From Cupriavidus sp. (GTDB lineage: Bacteria > Pseudomonadota > Gammaproteobacteria > Burkholderiales > Burkholderiaceae): a stretch of 64,000 nt of DNA. The stretch is taken from the NCBI GenBank assembly GCA_031181345.1, contig JAPSLC010000011.1, forward strand, positions 45,995 to 109,994, given 5' to 3'. The position numbers and the translations under genes are program-made. Below, in pieces: positions 47,382-55,497 of this stretch (the stretch's first letter is position 1; every line of letters starts with the position of its first letter). The notes beneath the pieces were generated by a model. The model was not told the origin of the DNA. It did no database searches and saw nothing but the letters and a program-made list of their open reading frames with translations.

Positions 47382-48407
47382 ATGCCCAGTTATCCGACGT
47401 TTCGCTTCCAGGACCAGGACCTGATCCGCATCGGCGACGAGCGCGACGCCCTGCTGCTCGCACCTTGGGCCGGCGGACGCCTGGTGCGCTGGATCCATCG
47501 CGGCGCCGACATCCTGTACTGGCCGGACAACGCCGACTGGTCACGCCCGGCGAAGGTCCGTGGCGGCAATCCGCTGCTGTTTCCCTTCATCGGCCGCCAT
47601 TTCGTCGACGGCGAGCCCGGCCAATGGCGCGATGGCAACGGCGTGGTGCGCTCGATGCCGCAGCACGGCTCCGCGCGCGACCTGCCATTCACGGTCGTCG
47701 AATGCGATCCCGCGCGGTCGATCACGATGGCGTTGACCGACTCCGACGCGACGCGCGACGCCTATCCGTTTTCGTTCCGCTTCGAGGTCGGGTACCGACT
47801 GCTGGACGACGGGCTCGAGGCAAGCTTCACGGTCCGGAATCTCGGCAGCGAGCCGCTGCCCTTCTATGCCGGACACCATTTCTACTTCTCGGTCCCGCAT
47901 GGGCTGCGCCAGGACTGCAGGCTGACGCTGCCGCCGGCGCAGCGGGTGCGGCAACGGCCCGACGGCAGCCTGACGGCGGGCGAGCCCGGCGACCCCAGCT
48001 ACGCGCTCGACGATCCGAGGCTGCAGGACACGTTCCATCGGCTCGATGCCGCGGGAGGCGTGGCAGAGCTCACCATGCCGTGCGGCCAACCCGCGCTGGC
48101 CAAGCGGCAGGACGTGGGGCAGATCGTAGGACCAGCCGATATGCCGGCCAAGTTGCCAATCGATATGCCGGCCGATATGTTGGCCAATAAGCAGGCCTGT
48201 CGGACGCTGACCTTCGACCTCGGCACGCGCGAGGGAACCGCGCCCTGGCGCGCGATCACCACGTGGAGCGAGCGCGAGGATGCGGACTATTACTGCGTGG
48301 AGCCATGGCTGGGCTTGCCGGACGCGATTCATCGGCAAGGCGAAGCCCGCTGGGTGCAACCCGGCGAAACGGTGCGTGCATGCTGCATCGTCCGGGCGCG
48401 CTGGTAA
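47382..48407 (+). CDS. Aldose 1-epimerase (galactose mutarotase-like) family protein
   Basis: A 341-residue beta-sandwich protein of the galactose mutarotase superfamily: ALLLAPWAGGRLVRWIHRGADILYWPD, GGNPLLFPFIGRHF, QHGSARDLPFTV (with an acid/His pair) and PFYAGHHFYFSVPHG. Most similar in pattern to YeaD/YphB-type epimerases. Residues ~240-275 contain a lineage-specific insertion built from repeated DMPA units (VGPADMPAKL..IDMPADMLAN), encoded by tandem GATATGCCGGCC copies. ATG 47382 chosen as the start of conserved sequence; the frame is open upstream within the 9-bp repeat. Confidence 0.8.
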   Translation: MPSYPTFRFQDQDLIRIGDERDALLLAPWAGGRLVRWIHRGADILYWPDNADWSRPAKVRGGNPLLFPFIGRHFVDGEPGQWRDGNGVVRSMPQHGSARDLPFTVVECDPARSITMALTDSDATRDAYPFSFRFEVGYRLLDDGLEASFTVRNLGSEPLPFYAGHHFYFSVPHGLRQDCRLTLPPAQRVRQRPDGSLTAGEPGDPSYALDDPRLQDTFHRLDAAGGVAELTMPCGQPALAKRQDVGQIVGPADMPAKLPIDMPADMLANKQACRTLTFDLGTREGTAPWRAITTWSEREDADYYCVEPWLGLPDAIHRQGEARWVQPGETVRACCIVRARW

Positions 48408-48648
48408 GCACGAGCCTGGCGCGAGATGGCGCCCGGGATGGCGCCCCGGAGGCCGCCCCGGAGGCCGCCCGGCACGATGTTGTAAGTCCGCTGGCATGAC
48501 GATCCGCGCGCACCTATGCTGGTAGCTACGTCGTCCCGCGCCGCCCGCGGCAGGACCGGCAATCGATTCGTTTCCGGGCCTCCCCTCTCGACAACGTCTG
48601 AGCATCAGTGACGCTTGAAGTCGCTCCCCGGGGATTGCCGGAAACATC

Positions 48649-48936
48649 ATGAATCTGCTCCCGAAAACCACTTATCGTGCGGTTCCTGCCCCGCCCGCGA
48701 CGCGCCATCGCTATGCCGGCCCATGGCACGCGCGGCTGCTGCCCCCCTTTGAATTCCTGCGCCTGTTGCCGACCCGCTGGCGCCAGGCCGCCACGTTGCT
48801 GATCGACTGGGATCGTGCCGCCGACGAAGGCTGGCCCCGCCTGCGCTCGCCCGCGCACGCCGCCATCAAGCGGTTCCGGCGCGTGAACCCGGGCGGCTGC
48901 GCGCTGTTCGGCCGCTTCGGTGCAAGACAGGCCTGA
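48649..48936 (+). CDS. Small hypothetical protein
   Basis: A 95-residue basic protein (about 17 Arg/Lys) without a recognisable domain, no signal peptide and no membrane segment. It is followed within 35 bp by a good terminator (48970-49003), which supports a real transcript. The start (ATG 48649) has only a weak ribosome site (CCGGAAAC upstream). The preceding 240 bp carry short GC-rich direct repeats (GATGGCGCCC, CCGGAGGCCGCC) and no gene. Confidence 0.5.
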   Translation: MNLLPKTTYRAVPAPPATRHRYAGPWHARLLPPFEFLRLLPTRWRQAATLLIDWDRAADEGWPRLRSPAHAAIKRFRRVNPGGCALFGRFGARQA

Positions 48937-48969
48937 AAGCCCGGCAACGTTCCGGTCTGGAGACCGGGA

Positions 48970-49003
48970 ACGGCCCCGGAGGCTCGCCTCGGGGCCGTTT
49001 TTC
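48970..49003 (+). terminator. Intrinsic terminator
   Basis: Stem ACGGCCCCG(G)AGG with CCTCGGGGCCGT (48970-48982 and 48987-48998, one bulged G), loop CTCG, then T5 (48998-49002). It ends the small gene at 48649-48936. Confidence 0.88.
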
Positions 49004-49028
49004 TCGGCGTGGCGCCCGCCGCGGCGCC

Positions 49029-49265
49029 CTATTCGTCCACGCCGATGACGAGATCCACCGCGGCCCTGCCCGCGAGTTCGGCGACCAGATATGCCCAGCG
49101 GCTCGAAAACGGACCGCCAAAGACCTTGATGCGCTTGCCCATCGCGGCAACGCCGGGCGGACGCATGGGCCCCTCGATCTGGAACCAGACGTCGAACATG
49201 TCCTTGGACGTGCTGACCAGATCCACATGGATCTCGAAACCGCGGTATTCCATCATGCGCGTCAT
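49029..49265 (-). CDS. Small conserved-looking hypothetical protein
   Basis: A 78-residue protein beginning MTRMMEYRGFEIHVDLV with AGGAGGACACGGC just before ATG 49265, an excellent ribosome site. It has a compact alternating pattern (MFDVWFQIEGPMRPPG, then IKVFGGPFSSRWAYLVAELAGRAAVDLVIGVDE) and no signal peptide or membrane helix. I do not recognise a family, but codon use and the ribosome site support a real gene. It converges with the small gene and terminator to its left and is divergent from the transglutaminase gene to its right. Confidence 0.65.
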   Translation of the reverse strand: MTRMMEYRGFEIHVDLVSTSKDMFDVWFQIEGPMRPPGVAAMGKRIKVFGGPFSSRWAYLVAELAGRAAVDLVIGVDE

Positions 49266-49527
49266 GCCGTGTCCTCCTGTCTCGGTATTCATTGGTGGCC
49301 GGCGCTGCGACGCCAGCCCTTGGCGGATGCCTGGGGAGGAAAAGTTGACCGACCGCCGATAGCGGAGATGCCATGGCGGCCGCGTGATCGCAGTATAGGG
49401 CCGCGGCATTCCATCCCGACGTCCCTGCCAGACCGGCCGACAGGCCGTGCGGCGACGCTGGCGCCCCATGGCCGCTACACTGGAACGAGCTCCCTACCGT
49501 TGTTCGCTCGTCGATGCGAGGCCAGAA

Positions 49528-50388
49528 ATGAACCGCCTGCGATACGCCGTGACACTGTCCTATGAGGTCAAGGACGCCATGGCGGACTTTCTTTTCAATC
49601 TCGAAGCAGCCAGCACCGCACACCAGTTCGTCGTGAAGGAGCGGCTGAGCCTGCCGCCGGCAGCCGAGGTCGCCCGCCATGCCGATCCGGTGCTGTGCAA
49701 CCGCATGTTCCGGGTGCGGGTGCCGCGGGGCCCCTTTGTTGTCGAGTACGAGGCGATGGTCGATATCGACCATCGCCTGGATGACGGGGCGCTGTTGTCC
49801 GAGGTGCCGGTGGCCGAGCTGCCTTTCGAGGTGTGGCAATACCTGCGGCCGAGCCGGTATTGCGAATCGGACCGGCTGATGGAATTCGCGATGCGGGAAT
49901 TCGGCAACATGCCGCGTGGCTATGCGCGGGTCTATGCGATCCGCGAATGGGTGCGTAATCACGTGCGTTTCCTGTCCCGCTCGACCAACGAACGCACGTC
50001 GGCGGTCAATACCATCGTCGAACGCACCGGCGTCTGCCGCGATTTCGCCCATCTAATGATCGCCCTCTGCCGCGCACTGAGCATCCCGGCGCGGATGTCG
50101 AGCACGCTCGACTATGGCGCCGATCCCGCCATCGGCCCGCCGGATTTCCATGCGGTGGTGGAGGTGTATCTGTCGCACCGCTGGTACCTGCTCGATCCTT
50201 CGGGCGTATCGATACCGACCGGATTGTTGCGCATCGGCACCGGCAGGGACGCCGCCGACATTCCGTTCGCGGCACTCTTCGGACAGGTGGAATCGGCGCG
50301 TCCACTTGTCCAGATCGAGGCAGTGATAGATGCCGCCGCGGGCATCGACATGCCGGTGTTCACGCCGAAGGCGATCTCGACTTGGTAG
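49528..50388 (+). CDS. Transglutaminase-like cysteine protease domain protein
   Basis: A 286-residue protein with an N-terminal bacterial transglutaminase-like region (YAVTLSYEVKDAM, VEYEAMVDIDHR) and a transglutaminase core: ERTGVCRDFAHLMIALCRALSIPARM with catalytic Cys, DFHAVVEVYLSHRWYLLDPSG supplying His and Asp. No signal peptide, so probably cytoplasmic. Family members are putative proteases, peptidases or amide-bond enzymes. Start ATG 49528 chosen at the family N-terminus; the longer frame to 49447 adds unconserved residues. tRNA-Gly follows 91 bp downstream. Confidence 0.85.
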   Translation: MNRLRYAVTLSYEVKDAMADFLFNLEAASTAHQFVVKERLSLPPAAEVARHADPVLCNRMFRVRVPRGPFVVEYEAMVDIDHRLDDGALLSEVPVAELPFEVWQYLRPSRYCESDRLMEFAMREFGNMPRGYARVYAIREWVRNHVRFLSRSTNERTSAVNTIVERTGVCRDFAHLMIALCRALSIPARMSSTLDYGADPAIGPPDFHAVVEVYLSHRWYLLDPSGVSIPTGLLRIGTGRDAADIPFAALFGQVESARPLVQIEAVIDAAAGIDMPVFTPKAISTW

Positions 50389-50479
50389 GCAGCGCACGCG
50401 CCGCCGTACCGACTTGCGCCGGCACCAGCGGCGCCCTCGCTTGCGCTTCCGCCCGGATACCGCATAAAATCGCGGGTCC

Positions 50480-50554
50480 GCGGGCGTCGTATAATGGCTA
50501 TTACCTTAGCTTCCCAAGCTAAAGACGTGGGTTCGATTCCCATCGCCCGCTCCA
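50480..50554 (+). tRNA. tRNA-Gly (anticodon CCC)
   Basis: A 75-nt cloverleaf with CCA encoded: acceptor GCGGGCG pairs with CGCCCGC, the anticodon stem TTAGC/GCTAA carries loop TTCCCAA (anticodon CCC), and the T-loop is GGTTCGATTCC. tRNA genes are frequent integration sites, and the Fic gene with different base composition follows, but no attachment-site repeat was found. Confidence 0.96.
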
Positions 50555-50669
50555 CCTCTCCCCTCCCTGCCATCTCCCCAGTTTCAAAGCCCCATCGGTC
50601 ATCGATCCGGGCTCAGGTCATTTCCCCGGATAACGCAGCGCCTCGATCGGATGGGCTGCATGATGCGCG

Positions 50670-52016
50670 CTACTGAGGCCGGCCTGCCGCAATCCATTGT
50701 TCGACCTGCCGCAACGTCAGCCGATACCGCGCGCAGTTGTGGAGGTCCAGCGCGCGCAGCTCGGCGGCCAGCAAGGGACGGAAGATCGCGGCCTGGTCGT
50801 CTGGCAACGACATGGCGGCAATCGTTTCCGCACAGGTCTGGCGATCCCGTACCACGCGCCCGATCGCTTCATTCAAGGCCTCACGGAACTGCAGTCGCAC
50901 CGGATCGGGGACGCCCATCGCTTCCAGGGTGACGGCGTATTTTCGAATCGATCGCCGATAGGCCGACTCGAACAGCTCGACGGCCAACGCCACGTCGCGG
51001 TGCTCGTAAACGCCCATCATGGCCAACGCGTAGTCCTGCGCTTCGATATCGAGGAATGACAGCGGTGCGCAGTTGTAGAGCATCAGGGGAATGTTGGCCG
51101 CCAGTCTGCTGGTGCGCTTGTTGCCGTCTTCGAATGGCTGCAGGTAAGCGAGATTGACCCAGAGGAAGAAGGCGGCCTCAACAGGGTTCTTGATGCTGCG
51201 CGCCTTGTCCACGATGTGGGCGAGCATTTCTTCCAGCAGATCGGGGACCTGAGTCGGTATGTACGCGGTATCGCTGATGTTGACGACCTTGCGTCGGATG
51301 CCGCCAAGCCCGCTGGCATCCATCAGCAGGTCGCGCATCAGGATGGCGTGGAGGTTCCGGACCAGGACCGTGGTCAAGCCATACTCGGGAACGGCATCCA
51401 CCAGGAACTCGATCGCCGCTTTGTGATTGAGCAGCATGACCGCATCGAGATCGCCTCCTGTCGTGCCGCTCCGGAACAACTGTTCCGTTGCGAGCAGCGA
51501 GTAACGGTTGCCTTCGAGCCGTGAGGATGACCAGGAGAGATCGATCAGCAACGGCTCAAACACCTTGCGTGCGTAAGTACCGGCAGGCTGCTGCCCCTTC
51601 ATGCGACCCTCTTCGGCAAGCGAAGCGGCAAGTATCGGAGGCAACAACGAGCTGACGTTCGGCACGTAGTCGTCGACAAAGGACCTGTGGTAGGTAACCG
51701 GATTGCGCACGCCAAGGGGCCGCAGCAGCAGTGCGCGCAATTCGCGACTCTTCTGGGTCCACGCGGGGCCACCGTCTGCGGAAGTCGACGCCGATGCCGA
51801 TGGAGGGACAAAGGCGCCGACGGGAAGCCGATAGCGTGTGGCACGAGCCGCGCCGTCCTTCACTACCGTTCCAGCGCGATTCAAGGCGTCAAGGTGACGC
51901 CGTACGGTAGAGACGTTGACCCCCACTTCCCCAGCAAGCACCGTCGAACTGACCCAGGGGTGACCTGTTTCGCTATGTCGCCGTAGCGCCGAAAGGATGT
52001 CGTCATGAAGTGGCAT
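50670..52016 (-). CDS. Winged-helix/Fic family protein with degenerate Fic motif
   Basis: From ATG 52016 this is a 448-residue protein with an N-terminal winged HTH (LHDDILSALRRHSETGHPW and VNVSTVRRHLDALNRAG), a Fic_N-like segment with the class II inhibitory motif SSRLEGN (near 160), and a Fic domain (HKAAIEFLVDAV; then the active loop QPFEDGNKRTSRLAANI at about 290). The Fic signature HPFx(D/E)GN(G/K)R has Gln in place of the catalytic His. AMP transfer may be lost or altered. Upstream in-frame ATGs at 52052 and 52061 would place their codons inside a repeat array and have no ribosome site. Less GC-rich than its neighbours, which suggests transfer. Confidence 0.8.
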   Translation of the reverse strand: MPLHDDILSALRRHSETGHPWVSSTVLAGEVGVNVSTVRRHLDALNRAGTVVKDGAARATRYRLPVGAFVPPSASASTSADGGPAWTQKSRELRALLLRPLGVRNPVTYHRSFVDDYVPNVSSLLPPILAASLAEEGRMKGQQPAGTYARKVFEPLLIDLSWSSSRLEGNRYSLLATEQLFRSGTTGGDLDAVMLLNHKAAIEFLVDAVPEYGLTTVLVRNLHAILMRDLLMDASGLGGIRRKVVNISDTAYIPTQVPDLLEEMLAHIVDKARSIKNPVEAAFFLWVNLAYLQPFEDGNKRTSRLAANIPLMLYNCAPLSFLDIEAQDYALAMMGVYEHRDVALAVELFESAYRRSIRKYAVTLEAMGVPDPVRLQFREALNEAIGRVVRDRQTCAETIAAMSLPDDQAAIFRPLLAAELRALDLHNCARYRLTLRQVEQWIAAGRPQ

Positions 52017-52031
52017 GAAGCGTCGACCGCG

Positions 52032-52147
52032 AATCCGCTCGAATCCGCTCATTTTGACCATAATCCGCGCATATTAACGCCAATCCGCGCACCTGGAGCG
52101 ACGAACCGACCGGAATCCCGTCATATCCGCTCACTGTTAAGCGGATA
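52032..52147. promoter_or_regulatory. Helically phased operator-like repeat array upstream of the Fic gene
   Basis: AATCCGC(T/G)C occurs at 52032, 52042, 52062 and 52082, i.e. exactly 10, 20 and 20 bp apart, one or two helical turns. Further copies are TATCCGCTC at 52124 and its inverse GCGGATA at 52141-52147, forming TATCCGC-N10-GCGGATA; a weaker AATCCCG is at 52114. On the gene's strand the unit is GAGCGGATT. Same-face spacing suggests cooperative protein binding, possibly by the winged-helix N-terminus of the Fic protein itself. Confidence 0.6.
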
Positions 52148-52354
52148 CACCGTTTAAGTGCCTGTATCGACGCAGCGTATCAGCAGTGGCTTCATGACTC
52201 CCCGTCTGGCGGTGAGCTAGAATATGCGTTTGCCGATTGGGCACGTCCCGACTTTCGAAGACATAAGCCTGCGGCGTATCAGAACCATCATTCTTTGGCC
52301 GCCTCGCCACCGCATCCTACGATCGGTGATTTGCCCGGCGGCCTTTTTGTTGCC

Positions 52355-53122
52355 ATGTTTCCCGACGATCCCATTCCGACCGAGGCCACCGCGCCCGACG
52401 ACGAGCCGGCCGGCACGCCCGGCGACCCCGCCGCCAGCGTCGCCCACCCGCGCCGCATCCGCTCCTTTGTACGCCGCGCGGGACGGACCTCGACCGGCCA
52501 GCAGCGCGCCATCGAAGAGCTGGGCCCGCGCTTCGTGCTGCCCTACACCGGCCAGCCGCTGGACTGGCAGGCGGCGTTCGGGCGCGAGGCGCCATCGATC
52601 CTGGAGATCGGTTTCGGCATGGGCGAGACGACCGCGCATATCGCGCAGCTGCGGCCGCAGGACAACTTCCTGGGCTGCGAGGTGCACGAGCCGGGCGTGG
52701 GGGCGCTGCTCAAGCTGATCGGCGAGCGCGGCATCGACAATATCCGGATCCTGCAGCACGACGCGGTGGAAGTGGTCGCCCACATGCTGACCGAAGAGAG
52801 CCTGGACGGCGTCCATATCTTCTTTCCCGATCCGTGGCACAAGAAGCGCCACAACAAGCGCCGGCTGGTGCAGCCGCCGCTGGTCAAGCTGCTGGCGAGC
52901 CGGCTCAAGGTTGGCGGCTATCTGCACTGTGCAACCGATTGGGAGGAGTACGCACACCAGATGGTCGAGGTGCTGTCGGGCGAGCCGACCCTGGCGAACA
53001 CCTCGGATGCGCCCGGCGGCTTCGCCGAGCGGCCGGATTACCGGCCGGTGACCAAGTTCGAGCGCCGCGGGCTACGGCTGGGGCACGGCGTGTGGGATGT
53101 GGTGTTCCGCAAGCGGGGTTGA
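52355..53122 (+). CDS. trmB: tRNA (guanine-N7-)-methyltransferase
   Basis: SAM-dependent enzyme methylating G46 of tRNAs. The 255-residue protein (ATG 52355) has an acidic, disordered N-terminus (~35 residues) and then [20 protein letters not shown], the SAM site [11 protein letters not shown] near 79, [22 protein letters not shown] (TrmB signature) and [13 protein letters not shown]. The frame is open upstream to 52295, but those codons lack family similarity. The 52148-52354 gap before it shows no gene besides the Fic promoter repeats. Confidence 0.93.
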   Translation: MFPDDPIPTEATAPDDEPAGTPGDPAASVAHPRRIRSFVRRAGRTSTGQQRAIEELGPRFVLPYTGQPLDWQAAFGREAPSILEIGFGMGETTAHIAQLRPQDNFLGCEVHEPGVGALLKLIGERGIDNIRILQHDAVEVVAHMLTEESLDGVHIFFPDPWHKKRHNKRRLVQPPLVKLLASRLKVGGYLHCATDWEEYAHQMVEVLSGEPTLANTSDAPGGFAERPDYRPVTKFERRGLRLGHGVWDVVFRKRG

Positions 53123-53161
53123 GCCGACGCTGAACCCTTCAGGCGCCCGACGGTGTTCTCT

Positions 53162-53276
53162 CTCTCCCCCTCACGGGGGAGAGGGCCGGGGAGAGGGAGG
53201 TGGTTTCAAACCGCGCCGGCATAACCACTGCAGCATGCCCTCTCCCCCGGCCCCTCCCCGCGAGCGGGAGAGGGGA
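53162..53276. repeat. Inverted repeat between convergent genes
   Basis: Arms 53162-53197 and 53238-53276 are imperfect reverse complements built on CTCTCCCCC...GGGGGAGAGGGCCGGGG. A common type of dispersed CCCTCTCCC repeat, different from copies A-C. It lies between convergent trmB and uppP and could act as a bidirectional transcript end. Confidence 0.75.
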
Positions 53277-53304
53277 GCAAACCCAGGGCAGAGTTCAACG
53301 CCAA

Positions 53305-54186
53305 TCAACCGTGCCAGGCCACGATGCCCAGCTGCGCGGTGGCGAGCACCAGCACGCCGAACGCGATGCGGTACCAGGCAAAGGGCTTGAAGTCGTGCGT
53401 GGCGACGAAGCGCAACAGCCAACGCACGCACAGGAACGCCGACACGAAGGCGAACACGAAGCCGATCGCGAACACGCCCAGATCGCTGGCCGACAGCAGA
53501 TCGCGCGCCTTGTAGAGTTCGTAGACACTGGCGCCGAAGATCACCGGAATCGCCAGGAAGAACGAGAACTCGGTCGCGACCTGCCGCGACAGTCCGAACA
53601 GCATGCCGCCGATGATGGTCGCGCCCGAGCGCGAGGTGCCCGGCACCAGCGCGACGCATTGCGCGAGACCGACCTTCAGCGCATCGCGCCAGTTCATGTC
53701 GTCGACCGACTCGATCCGGGGCGCGCCGGCCTTGGCGGCCTCGAGCAGCGCATTGCCTTGCGGATGCGACACCTGCCCGCGCCGGCTCTCGCGCCATTCG
53801 GCATACAGGATCACCACCCCGCCGACGATAAAGGCGGTCGCCACCGTGATCGGATTGAACAGGTAGTCCTTGATCCATCGTCCCAGCAGCAGGGCAAGCA
53901 CGATGGCCGGTACCGTGGCGATGATCACATTCATCGCAAAGCGCTGCGCGCGCGGATCGCTCGTCAGCCCACCCACCACCTCCACGATGCGCCGGCGGAA
54001 TTCCCAGCACACGGCCAGGATCGCGCCGAACTGGATCACGATCTCGAAGATCTTGCCCTTCTCGTCGTTGAAGTTCAGCAGCTCGCCAGCGAGGATCAGG
54101 TGCCCGGTGCTGGAGATCGGGAGAAACTCGGTCAGTCCTTCGACGATGCCGAGGATCAGGGCTTTGAGGGCGATGGCGATATCCAT
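53305..54186 (-). CDS. uppP: Undecaprenyl-diphosphatase UppP (BacA)
   Basis: Integral membrane phosphatase recycling undecaprenyl pyrophosphate for cell-wall synthesis; also gives bacitracin tolerance. The 293 residues have about eight helices, the family motif [17 protein letters not shown] near residue 15-31 and [19 protein letters not shown] near 180. Start ATG 54186 gives the standard N-terminus ([21 protein letters not shown] in part). Converges with trmB. Confidence 0.95.
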   Translation of the reverse strand: MDIAIALKALILGIVEGLTEFLPISSTGHLILAGELLNFNDEKGKIFEIVIQFGAILAVCWEFRRRIVEVVGGLTSDPRAQRFAMNVIIATVPAIVLALLLGRWIKDYLFNPITVATAFIVGGVVILYAEWRESRRGQVSHPQGNALLEAAKAGAPRIESVDDMNWRDALKVGLAQCVALVPGTSRSGATIIGGMLFGLSRQVATEFSFFLAIPVIFGASVYELYKARDLLSASDLGVFAIGFVFAFVSAFLCVRWLLRFVATHDFKPFAWYRIAFGVLVLATAQLGIVAWHG

Positions 54187-54356
54187 GCGATAACGGGCGA
54201 TTGGAGCGATTCAGGGACAAGGCGCTCGCCGGCCGGCGCATTGGCGCAGCCACACGAGCACGCGTTAATACCAGGGGACGACCCGGGGCGGCACGACCAT
54301 GCCGCCCTGCGAAGGCCGGGCGAACGCCGGCCTCGCGTTGAAAATTGTTCTTGCTG

Positions 54357-54923
54357 CTACTGCCGGTTGATCTTGACGTTGATGCCGTCCGGGAGCACGG
54401 TGATTGTACCGGGCTCGACACGCGAGCCCCCGAACTTCAGCTCGTCGGGCTTGAACGTGTAGAGCGGATAGTCCTGCAGCAGCTGCTCGGCCAGAATGCC
54501 GCCGAGCGCGTTCAGCTGGCGCGAGTACTGCTGCGGCAGGCCGGCCACGTCGAACTGCTTGACCTCGGGGTCCTGCAGCACCACGGACTTCGTTGCCGGG
54601 TCGTAGCGCAAAGCGCTGTCGAGGGCAAAGCGGCCCTTCATTGCCTCGCGGAAGAACAGCCGGTTGTCCAGCGTGGCGTCGAACGTGATGCTGACGCGAT
54701 TGCGCTGCGGATCGAGCAGCAGTTGCGGGTTGGCCAGCTGGATGTCGAACAACTGCATGTAGCGCTGGCTGAACGGGAACTTGCGCTCGAGCGCCGCCTG
54801 CAGCTGGCTCTGCGAGAAGGTGTAGTCATTACCGACCCACCCGCAGCCGGCCAGCCAGGCCGTCAGGGTCAGCGCGGCGGTGCCGCATGCCGCCAGCCAG
54901 CGCCGGCGAGAAATCGTGGCCAT
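54357..54923 (-). CDS. DUF1439 lipoprotein
   Basis: A 188-residue protein with a twin-Arg-like basic start (RRRWLAACG), a lipobox LAGC (Cys ~27), and a DUF1439 domain (YTFSQSQLQAALERKFPFSQRYMQLFDIQLANPQLLLDPQRNRVSI in part, then PLYTFKPDELKFGGSRVEPGTITVLPDGI). E. coli YceB is a member; the family is periplasm-facing and of unknown role. It sits 21 bp downstream of the cysteine-cluster gene on the same strand, so probably co-transcribed. Confidence 0.87.
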   Translation of the reverse strand: MATISRRRWLAACGTAALTLTAWLAGCGWVGNDYTFSQSQLQAALERKFPFSQRYMQLFDIQLANPQLLLDPQRNRVSITFDATLDNRLFFREAMKGRFALDSALRYDPATKSVVLQDPEVKQFDVAGLPQQYSRQLNALGGILAEQLLQDYPLYTFKPDELKFGGSRVEPGTITVLPDGINVKINRQ

Positions 54924-54944
54924 CCACAGGTCTCCAGGGTTGGG

Positions 54945-55235
54945 TCAGGCGCCGCGCGCCGATGCCGGCGCGGTCGCGACCTCAAGTTGCGTCAGCCAGT
55001 GCAGCGCCGCCTCGCGCGATTCGCCGCACATCTCGGCCGAGGGCCGCAGGCCGCCGCAGAAGGCGGGCCGCTCGGGGCGGCCGAACACCGCGCAGCGCAT
55101 ATCGGGCAGCAACTGCGCGCACGGCACGCCGGCCGGCTTGCCGTGCGGCATGCCGGGCAGCGGCGAGGCGATCGACGGTGCGATACAGCAGGCGCCGCAA
55201 CCGGCACGGCAGGAAACGTCAGACTGGCAGGACAT
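54945..55235 (-). CDS. YkgJ-family cysteine cluster protein
   Basis: A 96-residue protein with conserved cysteines: [20 protein letters not shown] near the N-terminus, then [24 protein letters not shown] and [14 protein letters not shown]. This is the layout of the YkgJ/UPF0153 family, proposed to bind zinc or iron-sulfur. No signal peptide. Start ATG 55235; 262 bp separate it from the divergent tetR-like gene. Confidence 0.8.
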   Translation of the reverse strand: MSCQSDVSCRAGCGACCIAPSIASPLPGMPHGKPAGVPCAQLLPDMRCAVFGRPERPAFCGGLRPSAEMCGESREAALHWLTQLEVATAPASARGA

Positions 55236-55444
55236 CGCAATGGTTCAGAACGGCTTCGGCGCGCGGCGGGCCGGGTGCGAAGCGTGGCTTGCGATCCCGC
55301 CCCGTCGCCGAGCGCGGCGCAAAAGCCAGTCGCCCGAGCCCCGCGCCAAAGCCGCCATTGTGCACCACCGCCCGGCCGCGGCCTGTGTTCCGGGCCACAT
55401 GCCGGCGCCGAGCTTGACCGCTCCCGGGTCGCACACTACATTAC

Positions 55445-55458
55445 TGACCCATCGGTTA
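55445..55458. promoter_or_regulatory. Candidate TetR operator
   Basis: TGACC-CATC-GGTTA is an imperfect palindrome (half-sites TGACC and TAACC on the opposite strand) in an AT-rich stretch 40 bp upstream of the tetR start, in the shared region with the minus-strand YkgJ gene. Its position suits autoregulation and control of the downstream efflux genes. Inferred only. Confidence 0.35.
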
Positions 55459-55497
55459 TTTATTTCGCCGCCCGTCCTGGCGCGGCGCTCCCCTGCA

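Noticed and set aside
50480..52147. Integrated island at tRNA-Gly carrying the Fic gene
   Set aside because: No integrase gene and no repeat of the tRNA 3' end could be seen on the far side; transfer remains possible only from base composition.
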